This document shows, one piece after another, positions 25,805 to 32,597 of a DNA stretch of 32,623 bases. The DNA lies in NCBI RefSeq assembly GCF_011170085.1, contig NZ_BLLI01000017.1, positions 1 through 32,623 of the forward strand. The letters are read 5' to 3'. Numbering within the stretch: position 1 is the first letter of the stretch; each line of letters opens with the position of its first letter. This DNA is from Pseudolactococcus hodotermopsidis (GTDB lineage: Bacteria > Bacillota > Bacilli > Lactobacillales > Streptococcaceae). The position numbers were made by a program, and so were the translations under genes. The notes beneath the pieces are model-generated. The model was not told where the DNA came from and made no database searches. It saw nothing but the letters and a program-made list of their open reading frames with translations.

Positions 25805-26788
25805 TTACATCAATGCTTGTGCAGCTGTGATAATTGATAATTTATAAACATCTTCTTCATTTGACCCACGTGACAAGTCTGAAACTGGTTTGTTCAAGCC
25901 TTGCAAGATTGGTCCAATAGCTTCAAAACCACCAAGACGTTGGGCTATTTTATAACCAATATTTCCTGATTGCAAATCTGGAAAGACAAACACTGTTGCA
26001 TTGCCTGCTACTTTTGAATCTGGGAATTTCAAACGACCAACTTCTGGGACAAAAGCCGCATCAAATTGCATTTCTCCGTCAATATCAAGGTCTGGACGTA
26101 ATTCTTTCGCAATTTTTGTTGCATCAGCAACTTTTGTCACATTGTCCGATGCACCTGAACCATTTGTTGAAAAACTAAGCATGGCAACACGTGGGTCGAT
26201 GTCAAACAGTTTAGCTGTATCAGCTGAATCAACAGCGATTTCTGCCAACTCTTGCGAACCTGGCTCAATATTAATGGCACAGTCGCTGAAAATGTATTTT
26301 TCTTTACCATAAGCGCGTACCATAAGGAAAGCGCCAGATGTGCGAGAAATACCTGGCTTCGTTTTAATAATTTGAAGTGCAGGTCGTACAGTATCCGCAG
26401 TTGAGTGGACAGCTCCTGAAACAAGTCCATCTGCCAAGCCCATGTAAACAAGCATTGTCCCAAAATAGTTGACATCAAGTAAAATATCACGCGCTTTTTC
26501 TTCTGTGACTTTACCTGCACGACGTTCAACAAAACTCGCAACCATGTCATCAAACTTATCATAGTTAGCAGGGTCAATAATCGTGAAAAGTGATGATTGC
26601 AGACCACGATCACGCAAAATAGTTGAAATGTCATCAACATTGCCCAAAAGAATCGGTGTAATCAGCTCTTCCACTTGCAAACGGTGTGCAGCGCCAATAA
26701 TACGCGGTTCAACACCTTCTGGAAAGACAATTTTCATGTTTTTTCCAGCAATTTTAGCTTTGAGACCTTCAAATAAGTCGTTTTTCAT
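25805..26788 (-). CDS. pta: Phosphate acetyltransferase
   Basis: 327 residues, the size of the short Pta class of Gram-positives. It converts acetyl-CoA and phosphate to acetyl phosphate and CoA in the overflow pathway to acetate. Family segments are visible: KIVFPEGVEPRI near the start, LVSGAVHSTADTVRPALQI in the middle, MLSFSTNGSG, and the C-terminal FPDLQSGNIGYKIAQRLGG and ALMpartner end (ITAAQALM). The ATG at 26788 has AGGAA nine bases upstream; an earlier in-frame start at 26806 has nothing. A strong promoter and a candidate cre site lie upstream. No ackA in the window. Confidence 0.93.
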   Translation of the reverse strand: MKNDLFEGLKAKIAGKNMKIVFPEGVEPRIIGAAHRLQVEELITPILLGNVDDISTILRDRGLQSSLFTIIDPANYDKFDDMVASFVERRAGKVTEEKARDILLDVNYFGTMLVYMGLADGLVSGAVHSTADTVRPALQIIKTKPGISRTSGAFLMVRAYGKEKYIFSDCAINIEPGSQELAEIAVDSADTAKLFDIDPRVAMLSFSTNGSGASDNVTKVADATKIAKELRPDLDIDGEMQFDAAFVPEVGRLKFPDSKVAGNATVFVFPDLQSGNIGYKIAQRLGGFEAIGPILQGLNKPVSDLSRGSNEEDVYKLSIITAAQALM

Positions 26789-26823
26789 TGTAGTTTTCCT
26801 ATTCATTTTTTAGTTTCAACAAC

Positions 26824-26852
26824 ATTATAGCACCATTTGCAATCTTTGTAAA
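26824..26852 (-). promoter_or_regulatory. Promoter of pta
   Basis: On the minus strand TTTACA (26852-26847) and TATAAT (26829-26824) are 17 bases apart, with TG one base before the -10. Predicted start near 26817, giving a leader of about 29 bases with a ribosome-binding site. This is the most complete promoter in the window next to that of the XRE regulator. Confidence 0.75.
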
Positions 26853-26860
26853 CGTTTAAG
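26847..26860. promoter_or_regulatory. Candidate cre site (CcpA operator) at the pta promoter
   Basis: TGTAAACGTTTAAG fits the cre consensus TGWNANCGNTNWCA except for the last two positions. It overlaps the -35 hexamer and is centred about 36 bases before the predicted start. pta is under CcpA control in several Firmicutes (known for Bacillus, where it is activated). The overlap here would rather suggest repression; the direction cannot be read from the sequence. Confidence 0.5.
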
Positions 26861-26871
26861 ATTGTGAATGT

Positions 26872-27516
26872 TCAGACAATATCTTTTTCATCATTTTCAG
26901 ATAAAATAGACGAAATTTTTGTGATGATAATATCAAGTCCCACCACATTGCTGACACCTTCTGGAATAATCAGATCAGCATAACGTTTGGTTGGCTCAAT
27001 AAATTGATGATACATGGGTTTGACGGCACTGAGATATTGGGTAATAACGTTATCCAAACTTCTACCACGTTCATCAATATCGCGCTTAATTCGTCGAATA
27101 ATCCGAACATCATCATCAGTGTCAACAAAAATCTTAATAGCCATCATGTCGCGCAACCGTTTATCCTCTAGCACCAAAATCCCCTCAACAATCATCACAT
27201 CAACTGGGTTCTGACGATAAGTCTCGTTGCTACGCGTATGCGCCGTATAGTCATAAATGGGAATATCAACTGCTTGTCCTGCTTGCAAGGTCTGAAGCTG
27301 CGCAATCAGATAATCCGTATCAAAAGCAAGCGGATGATCATAGTTAGTTTTGAGCCTCTCGGAAAAGTCAAGATGATTTTGATTTTTATAGTAAGAATCG
27401 TGCTGAATCATGGCAATACGTTCGGTTGGAAATTTGTTAAGAATTGCCTGACTTACTGACGTTTTACCAGAAGCTGAGCCGCCTGTCACACCGATAATAA
27501 TTGTTTTTTTCATCAT
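26872..27516 (-). CDS. udk: Uridine kinase
   Basis: 214 residues. Phosphorylates uridine and cytidine in pyrimidine salvage. The P-loop is [12 protein letters not shown] near residue 10. IQHDSYYKN follows, then [34 protein letters not shown] and [16 protein letters not shown], all in the order of the Udk family. Two adjacent ATGs (27516, 27513) are possible starts. A TATAAT box ends six bases before the first, and no ribosome-binding site is present. The first ATG is chosen because transcription is predicted to begin on it. Confidence 0.92.
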   Translation of the reverse strand: MMKKTIIIGVTGGSASGKTSVSQAILNKFPTERIAMIQHDSYYKNQNHLDFSERLKTNYDHPLAFDTDYLIAQLQTLQAGQAVDIPIYDYTAHTRSNETYRQNPVDVMIVEGILVLEDKRLRDMMAIKIFVDTDDDVRIIRRIKRDIDERGRSLDNVITQYLSAVKPMYHQFIEPTKRYADLIIPEGVSNVVGLDIIITKISSILSENDEKDIV

Positions 27517-27522
27517 AAGTTC

Positions 27523-27528
27523 ATTATA
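27523..27528 (-). promoter_or_regulatory. -10 box of udk, leaderless spacing
   Basis: TATAAT (27528-27523 on the minus strand) is followed by GAACTT and ATGATG. The predicted start at 27516 is the A of the first ATG. No TG extension and only a loose -35 (TTGAGA at 19 bases), so strength is uncertain. Confidence 0.5.
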
Positions 27529-27578
27529 CCGCAAAATCAAGACAGATTCTCAAATTTGGCGAAAATAAAGTGAAAACT

Positions 27579-27608
27579 TTACAATTCACGACAAACGAGC
27601 ATATCCAT
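27579..27608 (-). other. Nine-codon open frame with a ribosome-binding site (MDMLVCREL)
   Basis: Just after the membrane-protein gene, GGAG six bases before an ATG opens a frame encoding MDMLVCREL, then TAA. The wording resembles the first residues of an ABC-transporter ATPase, so it may be the stub of a lost third gene of the XRE/membrane-protein operon. It could equally be chance or a leader peptide. Nothing further downstream supports a full gene. Confidence 0.25.
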
Positions 27609-27634
27609 GACGGTCTCCGTTTAAATTTCTAAGT

Positions 27635-28087
27635 TTATTGCCGATAACCCTTGCACCAAGAAAGGATAAAACTGGTTTGGACAATAACCATTGTCATCGT
27701 GATCAGGATAATGGCTGCTGAATAAATATCTGGCTGTAAATAGATGGAACCCTGAACGATAAAGTTGCCATGAATGATAAACAAGATAGCAACCGAAAAT
27801 GGCAAGCAAATAATGGCTGCTTGATAAGCTGCTTTCGTTGCGCGATTTGTGATGATTTGCTCGCGTTCATCAAGGTCTTTATGTGCTTGAATACCATTGA
27901 AAAGTTGGGCGATAGCCTCACGCAAATTTTTTGATTCGGAGCGTGCAATCTTCGTGACAACAAATAAACCAATGAAATAAGAAATGAGCAAAACGGAAAT
28001 AGAAAACTTATTTGGCGCTATAAGAAACCAACCAACTAGCACAAATAAAATATTGTTAAGCACACCTTCAATAACGACTTTTTTCAA
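27635..28087 (-). CDS. Small membrane protein, DUF2178-like, partner of an XRE regulator
   Basis: 150 residues with four hydrophobic segments in two pairs (about 8-25, 28-46, 90-108, 119-140). The cytoplasmic loop between the pairs contains DLDEREQIITNRATKAAY, a motif seen in DUF2178/DUF3796-type proteins that are encoded beside small XRE regulators. Function unknown; sensing or modulating the regulator is a common guess. The start is a TTG at 28087 overlapping the regulator's stop (TTGA), with AGGAGG eight bases upstream. The strong site and overlap imply coupled translation. Confidence 0.75.
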   Translation of the reverse strand: MKKVVIEGVLNNILFVLVGWFLIAPNKFSISVLLISYFIGLFVVTKIARSESKNLREAIAQLFNGIQAHKDLDEREQIITNRATKAAYQAAIICLPFSVAILFIIHGNFIVQGSIYLQPDIYSAAIILITMTMVIVQTSFILSWCKGYRQ

Positions 28088-28302
28088 ACTTCTTCCTCCT
28101 GTTTATCTGCCAGTAATGTAAAGATTTCCTCAATCTCACATTGAAAATGATGGGCAATATGTAACGCCAGTACCAATGATGGCACATAGCTTTCTTTTTC
28201 AAGCGCAACAATTGTCTGCCTTGACACACCAACGGCTTTTGCCAACTCGTCTTGTGTGAGGCGATCACGCGCCCTTAATTCCCGAACTCTGTTCTTTAAC
28301 AT
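28084..28302 (-). CDS. Small XRE-family transcriptional regulator
   Basis: 72 residues, a bare helix-turn-helix: LKNRVRELRARDRLTQDELAKAVGVSRQTI, then ALEKESYVPSLVLALHIAHHF and EIEEIF. This is the YozG/YgzD-like type, in which the protein is hardly more than the DNA-binding domain. The start at 28302 gives the usual MLKNR N-terminus; ATG 28311 is also possible and neither has a clear ribosome-binding site. A near-consensus promoter lies upstream with an inverted repeat around its -35, so autoregulation is likely (inference). Divergent from the ECF-like ATPase gene, whose promoter lies about 70 bases away. Confidence 0.82.
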   Translation of the reverse strand: MLKNRVRELRARDRLTQDELAKAVGVSRQTIVALEKESYVPSLVLALHIAHHFQCEIEEIFTLLADKQEEEV

Positions 28303-28333
28303 CGCTAACATCGCTTTCTTACTTACTAAATCT

Positions 28334-28371
28334 ATTGTAAAGCAAACTAGATTTTTTGTCAAGTTTAGTTT
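28334..28371 (-). promoter_or_regulatory. Promoter and putative operator of the XRE regulator
   Basis: TTGACA (28362-28357) and TACAAT (28339-28334) are 17 bases apart on the minus strand, with start near 28327. An inverted repeat, AAACTA (28344-28349) and TAGTTT (28366-28371), brackets the -35 and would suit a dimeric helix-turn-helix protein. Confidence 0.65.
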
Positions 28372-28406
28372 ACATTTGCTTGTACCTATCAATTTTTGAC
28401 GATTTT

Positions 28407-28415
28407 TGGTAAAAT
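28407..28415 (+). promoter_or_regulatory. Extended -10 of the ECF-like ATPase gene
   Basis: TGGTAAAAT has TG one base before TAAAAT, with start predicted at 28422, four bases before the ATG at 28426. There is no room for a ribosome-binding site. A TTGACG lies only eight bases upstream of the hexamer and is not a usable -35. Confidence 0.4.
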
Positions 28416-28425
28416 GAATATAACT

Positions 28426-29499
28426 ATGAAGAAAATTTTAGACTTAGAACCCCATCATTGCCAAATTCATGAAGGTGAGAGCCTTTTAATAAAAGGGGCA
28501 ATCGCTTGTGGTAAAACGAAACTTTTGCTTGAAATTGCTGAAAAATTACCGAAAAATCAGTTTGATTTTCTCTTTCAAGATATTGATGATAATTTCGTGA
28601 CAGGTACGGTTGCCGAAAATCTAGCTTTCAATTTGGAAAATGATGCTGTCGCTCATGATAAGATGGTCGCAATGGTACAAGCAACAGCTGAAAAATTTGA
28701 GTTGACCGATTTTTTGACTAAAGATGTCCGAGAAATTCCGACACGTCAAAAACAGATTTTGGCTTTAGCGCAGATTTTGATTCAGCCGACTGATATTTTA
28801 TTACTTGATGAACCTTTACTTTTGCCTTACAATTTTGACGATGAAACAACAGCTTATACTGGTACTTTGATTGTGACTGGTAATTTTGATGAGCGATTAT
28901 TTGACCATGTAATTCATTTAACTGACGAATCAACTGAAATTCCTAATGTCAAGTTGACGCGAAAAATCAATCCTCACAAGAAGATTCTTTCTGTTCATAA
29001 TTTGATTGAAGATTTGTCTTTTGTCATCTATGAGGGCGAAAAAGTTGCGCTTTCGATTGAATCTGATGTCCCACTTGCTGATATGTTGACTGGTTTTTTG
29101 CCAACAACTTCTGGTGAAGTGTATTTTTACTACGAAGCGATTGGTAACATGGAAATGAAGCGACTCGCTCGAAGAATTGGTTATGTCATGGCAAATCCTG
29201 CGGATATGATTTTTGTTAATCGTGTCTCAGAATATCATATTCCAGACGATTTACTAACGCTTTGTGGCCTTGAAACACTCAAGAATAAGAAAATAAGCGA
29301 GCTGACTTTCCGCCAAAAACGCTTATTTACAATTGCCACTATATTGATGTTAAAAACGCCGATTGTTATTTTTGATCAACCAGATTTTGCCTATTTCCCT
29401 GAGATTTTGGCTTATCTTGACCAAAAAGGGGTCAGCATTATTGCCTTGACTGAAAATGCTAAAATCATTGATTTAATGGATAGACAGGAGGTTTTCTAA
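28426..29499 (+). CDS. Degenerate tandem ABC ATPase, ECF-transporter (EcfA-like)
   Basis: 357 residues holding two ATPase halves. The first half has a P-loop GAIACGKT (24-31) and Walker B DILLLDEPLL, but its signature reads IPTRQKQ instead of LSGGQ. In the second half the P-loop is gone (VALSIESDVPLADML where GxxGxGKST is expected). NPADMIFVNRVSEY matches the 'NP...QIF..TVEEDV' region of EcfA, and ISELTFRQKRLFTIATIL stands for the signature. It pairs with the T-component gene directly downstream. One competent ATP site at most is likely. No ribosome-binding site precedes the ATG; the predicted leader is four bases. Another in-frame ATG at 28414 lies within the -10. Confidence 0.72.
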   Translation: MKKILDLEPHHCQIHEGESLLIKGAIACGKTKLLLEIAEKLPKNQFDFLFQDIDDNFVTGTVAENLAFNLENDAVAHDKMVAMVQATAEKFELTDFLTKDVREIPTRQKQILALAQILIQPTDILLLDEPLLLPYNFDDETTAYTGTLIVTGNFDERLFDHVIHLTDESTEIPNVKLTRKINPHKKILSVHNLIEDLSFVIYEGEKVALSIESDVPLADMLTGFLPTTSGEVYFYYEAIGNMEMKRLARRIGYVMANPADMIFVNRVSEYHIPDDLLTLCGLETLKNKKISELTFRQKRLFTIATILMLKTPIVIFDQPDFAYFPEILAYLDQKGVSIIALTENAKIIDLMDRQEVF

Positions 29500-29503
29500 T
29501 TCC

Positions 29504-30214
29504 ATGACAAAACGACTCCTTACACCCTTGAGTAAATTTATCGTTTTTATCTTGACAATGATAGCTGCTTTAATCACAAATGACACACGATTCTTAGCGA
29601 TTTTTGCAATGATTTCTTTCGTTTTTTATCGGCTCTCTAAACTTAAATATCATCCAATTTTAATCTTGCTAATTTTTAGTCATTTGACAATTCTTTTTGT
29701 GCTCAATCCCGATTATGGCACGCAACTTTATGATTATAGTATTACTTGGATCGATGAATTTAGTCTGCAAGAAATGCTGTATTTGTTAAATATTTTATTA
29801 AAAGATGTAATCATTCTCAACTTTTTCCAGATTTTTTTCCTAACCAGTCAGCCTGTTGAAGTCGCAGCTACATTGAATCAAGTTGGTTTTTCCTATCGAA
29901 TTGCCTATCAAATCAGTCAGAAATTGAGTTTTTTTTCAAACCTCAAATCAGATCTCGTTAAGTTACAAAATGCTGCTGCTGTGCAATACATTGAGATTTC
30001 AAAATTTAAACTTGTCACATTTTTGCTACAAGCAAAACACAAGAAAACCGCTGCTGCTCGCCATTTCGGAAAAAAAACAAAACGCACCTGGTATATCACG
30101 CGCAAGCTTGGAAAACTTGATCATCTCGCCATATTATTTGCGGCGCTTACTGTTTTAATCAGCATTGGTTTGATTTTCGTCAACGGCTCACGACTTTGGA
30201 ATCCGTTTAGATAG
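29504..30214 (+). CDS. ECF transporter T-component-like membrane protein
   Basis: 236 residues with hydrophobic segments near 10-25, 29-43, 51-66, 90-112 and 205-225, and a charged cytoplasmic region between the last two. This is the EcfT layout. The two coupling helices that in EcfT carry an Ala-Arg-Gly motif are present but altered: AAAVQYIEI and AAARHFGKK. It probably forms the membrane scaffold for the ATPase encoded just upstream (stop and start four bases apart, AGGAGG 12 bases before the ATG). No substrate-binding S component lies in the window, so the substrate is unknown. Confidence 0.72.
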   Translation: MTKRLLTPLSKFIVFILTMIAALITNDTRFLAIFAMISFVFYRLSKLKYHPILILLIFSHLTILFVLNPDYGTQLYDYSITWIDEFSLQEMLYLLNILLKDVIILNFFQIFFLTSQPVEVAATLNQVGFSYRIAYQISQKLSFFSNLKSDLVKLQNAAAVQYIEISKFKLVTFLLQAKHKKTAAARHFGKKTKRTWYITRKLGKLDHLAILFAALTVLISIGLIFVNGSRLWNPFR

Positions 30215-30222
30215 GAGATGTT

Positions 30223-31218
30223 ATGACATTAAAACTTGGTGTTATTGGTACAGGCTGGATTTCTCGCGCTTTTATTGATGCAGCGTTACTTTCAAAAAAG
30301 TATGATTTCACGGCAATTTACACACGAGATTTGGCAAACGGTGTTACTTTTACAGAAGATTTTGAACATGTTGCCATTTTCAATGATTTGGAAGAATTTG
30401 TCAAAACTGAGCTTGACGTGATTTATATCGCAAGCCCTAACGCTCTGCATTTTGAGCAAGCCAAAACAGCAATTTTAGCGGGGAAAAATGTGATTGTGGA
30501 GAAACCCGCTTTCTCAAATCCTGATGAATTTGAAGCAATTGTTCAGCTTTCAATCAAGCAACATGTTCTCTTTTTTGAGGCGGCAAAACATCTTCATGAA
30601 CCGTCATGTGACATCATTCGTGAATTTTTGAGCGACAAAACAATTATCGGGGCAGACTTTACATTTGCCAAATACTCATCGAAAATGCCTGCTCTTCTTG
30701 AAGGCGACCTGCCAAATAAGTTCAACAAATCCTTTAGTGGCGGTCTTTTAGCTGACCTCGGTGTCTACCTCTTATACGCCGCACATGCCTTTTTCGGTAA
30801 GCCAATTTATGCAGATTATACAGCAACTATGCTTGAGTCTGGTGTCGATATATCTGGAATTGGTGTACTGTCTTACGAAACTTTTAAAGTCGCTATTAAA
30901 ACTGGTGGCAACTATACCTCTTACTTGCCAAATGAGATTTATACAACTGACGGCACCTTGACAATTGATAATATCAGCACACCAACGCTTGCCTTTTTTA
31001 CTGATTTATCTGGTAACAAGACGCCATTAAACTTGAAATCACAACCACAAAACATGCTTGAAGAGGCACAAGATTTTGCGGCTATCTTAGACAATCCAAA
31101 CTCACGTGAGAATTTTGAACACTATGAGGAATGGATTAATATCGCGCGCGACGTAGCTGAAACAAGCTATGCCATGCGCCTGAAAGCAGGAATAATTTAT
31201 GATGCTGACCAAAAATAA
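30223..31218 (+). CDS. Gfo/Idh/MocA family oxidoreductase
   Basis: 331 residues. The N-terminal Rossmann fold starts LGVIGTGWISRAF (residues 5-17). VIYIASPNALHFEQAKTAI is the second strand-helix pair, with the family's EKP motif following in VIVEKPAFSN. The C-terminal domain contains GGLLADLGVYLLYAAHAFFG, the usual G-G-x-L-x-D-x-G-x-Y stretch. These enzymes reduce or oxidise sugars, inositols or biliverdin-type substrates with NAD(P); this one's substrate is not evident. AGGAG lies before the ATG, and the gap to the T-component gene is eight bases, so it belongs to the same transcript. Its end overlaps the helicase start by 20 bases. Confidence 0.88.
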   Translation: MTLKLGVIGTGWISRAFIDAALLSKKYDFTAIYTRDLANGVTFTEDFEHVAIFNDLEEFVKTELDVIYIASPNALHFEQAKTAILAGKNVIVEKPAFSNPDEFEAIVQLSIKQHVLFFEAAKHLHEPSCDIIREFLSDKTIIGADFTFAKYSSKMPALLEGDLPNKFNKSFSGGLLADLGVYLLYAAHAFFGKPIYADYTATMLESGVDISGIGVLSYETFKVAIKTGGNYTSYLPNEIYTTDGTLTIDNISTPTLAFFTDLSGNKTPLNLKSQPQNMLEEAQDFAAILDNPNSRENFEHYEEWINIARDVAETSYAMRLKAGIIYDADQK

Positions 31219-32293
31219 CCTTCCCAAAGTTTGGGCGGAGAGTTTAGAGCACTTACAAGATTTTACAGCTGTCCAAACTGAAAGTTTTCCCCCCATTTCA
31301 CAAGGAAAAAATGTTCTTGCGACCAGTCCGACTGGCACTGGTAAAACTTTTGCCTATCTTTTTCCCTTATTACCCAAAATCAAAAAAGGGCATGGTCAGC
31401 AACTGCTGATTTTAGCGCCAAATAGTGAGCTTGCTGGACAGATTCTTGAAGTTGTCAAAAATCTTGCAATACCGCTTGGTTTATCGGCAAATCTGATTAT
31501 TTCTGGGGCTAGCATCAAACGCCAAATTGAACGTATCAAAAAAGCGCCTGAAATTCTCGTCGCAACGCCTGGGCGTGCGCTTGAGCTGGTCAAGGATAAG
31601 AAACTCAAGATGACAGCAATCAACACAATTGTGCTAGACGAAGTTGACAATCTGATTGAGGACTCCCAATGGCGCTTTGTTAAACCGATTATCACGCGCA
31701 CGCCTAAGGACTATCAATTTGTAGCTGTTTCTGCTACGGCTCACGATATTTTTGACAAGATGAGCGATTTTGCAACAAATTTGGTTGAAGTCAATATCAC
31801 AGAAAACAAATCACAAGTCGCACATTTTTTCGTCAAGGTTGAAAATCGACGCAAAATTGATTTTCTCCGCCAACTGGCACACCTACCTGATATGCGTGGT
31901 CTCGTTTTTTTCAATCGCTTGGAAGATTTGGGAAATGCTGAGCAGAAATTGCAGTATCAAGATATTGCGGCGCATTCACTTGCTAGCGACATCAGTGGGC
32001 GTTTTCGCAAAGAATTGATTGAACGTTTTAAAAATGGACAGATTACTTTACTCCTTGCCACCGATATTGCGGCACGCGGACTTGATATTGACGACTTAGA
32101 TTACGTGATCAATTTCGACATTCCTGTCAATATTGAAAGCTATACGCACCGTACTGGGCGAACTGGACGCATGGGAAAAAAAGGCACGGTCATTAATATT
32201 GTCACAAATACATTTGACGAAAAAGACGTCAAAAAATACCATAAACAGACTGAAAAAATGCTCAAAGCTGGGCAATTTATTGAAAAAAAATGA
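31199..32293 (+). CDS. DEAD-box RNA helicase (short, YfmL/CshC-like)
   Basis: 364 residues, the core two RecA domains with no C-terminal extension. Q motif FTAVQTESFPPI (Gln26), motif I ATSPTGTGKT (41-50), PGR, motif II DEVD in place of DEAD, motif III SATA, ATDIAARGLDID and motif VI HRTGRTGRMG are all present. Short helicases of this group act in ribosome assembly or cold adaptation. The first ATG (31199) lies inside the oxidoreductase gene with AGGA upstream; a second ATG follows at once. The stop codon TGA forms part of the extended -10 sequence preceding the tRNA gene. Confidence 0.9.
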   Translation: MMLTKNNLPKVWAESLEHLQDFTAVQTESFPPISQGKNVLATSPTGTGKTFAYLFPLLPKIKKGHGQQLLILAPNSELAGQILEVVKNLAIPLGLSANLIISGASIKRQIERIKKAPEILVATPGRALELVKDKKLKMTAINTIVLDEVDNLIEDSQWRFVKPIITRTPKDYQFVAVSATAHDIFDKMSDFATNLVEVNITENKSQVAHFFVKVENRRKIDFLRQLAHLPDMRGLVFFNRLEDLGNAEQKLQYQDIAAHSLASDISGRFRKELIERFKNGQITLLLATDIAARGLDIDDLDYVINFDIPVNIESYTHRTGRTGRMGKKGTVINIVTNTFDEKDVKKYHKQTEKMLKAGQFIEKK

Positions 32294-32299
32294 TATAAT
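32291..32299 (+). promoter_or_regulatory. Extended -10 ahead of the tRNA gene
   Basis: TGATATAAT begins with the helicase stop codon and carries a perfect TATAAT at 32294-32299. The predicted start is near 32306, about 27 bases before the tRNA. No -35 is visible, so the tRNA may depend on this element, on read-through, or on both. Confidence 0.45.
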
Positions 32300-32303
32300 A
32301 ATA

Positions 32304-32326
32304 GGTGGCAATAAATTCTCGCCACC
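32304..32326 (+). other. Short hairpin between helicase and tRNA-Arg
   Basis: GGTGGC (32304-32309) pairs with GCCACC (32321-32326) around an 11-base loop. Only three T follow, so it is a weak terminator at best; a processing signal in the tRNA precursor is another possibility. The predicted tRNA start lies inside its first arm, so it would be complete only in read-through transcripts. Confidence 0.4.
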
Positions 32327-32332
32327 AAGTTT

Positions 32333-32404
32333 GTCCCTCTAGTATAACGGATATTACGAGCCCCTCCTAAGGGTTTGATGCTGGTTCGATTCCGGCGGGG
32401 GACA
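32333..32404 (+). tRNA. tRNA-Arg (anticodon CCU)
   Basis: The acceptor stem pairs GTCCCTC (32333-32339) with GGGGGAC (32397-32403), with discriminator A at 32404. The anticodon arm is AGCCC, loop CTCCTAA, GGGTT, giving anticodon CCU (reads AGG). The T arm is GCTGG, TTCGATT, CCGGC. The D arm (GTA...TAC) is weak but standard for this tRNA. CCA is not encoded. It reads the rare arginine codon AGG. Confidence 0.9.
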
Positions 32405-32415
32405 TTGAAAATGAT

Positions 32416-32440
32416 GATAATTGCTCACTTGGCAATTATC
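32416..32440 (+). other. Perfect 9-base-pair hairpin downstream of tRNA-Arg
   Basis: GATAATTGC (32416-32424) and GCAATTATC (32432-32440) surround a 7-base loop. No T-tract follows, so it does not look like an intrinsic terminator. It may be a processing or attenuation hairpin for the tRNA transcript, or a leftover of mobile DNA. Confidence 0.4.
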
Positions 32441-32533
32441 GGAAAAGTGTTGGGGTATAATTCAGTCATAACTTGGATTGCTAATTTTAGGCTCTATAAT
32501 AAATCGTGTGGGAAAAATTCCCAGACGATTTTT

Positions 32534-32562
32534 TTGCAAAAAAAAATCCTTCCTTCTATAAT
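32534..32562 (+). promoter_or_regulatory. Promoter of the edge transposase
   Basis: TTGCAA (32534-32539) and TATAAT (32557-32562) are 17 bases apart. Predicted start near 32569, leaving a leader of about 29 bases with AAGGAAA before the ATG at 32598. Confidence 0.5.
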
Positions 32563-32597
32563 GTGAGTTACTAAGCAACACAAAAGAAAGGAAAGAC

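Noticed and set aside
28396-28415. TTGACG plus TAAAAT as a normal promoter for the ECF-like ATPase gene
   Set aside because: Spacing is eight bases instead of about 17, so only the extended -10 is usable.
32304-32326. Strong intrinsic terminator after the helicase gene
   Set aside because: The stem has six pairs and only three T follow, so efficiency is doubtful; reported as a hairpin only.
32416-32440. Terminator of the tRNA gene
   Set aside because: The stem is perfect, but it is followed by GGAAAAG rather than a T-tract.
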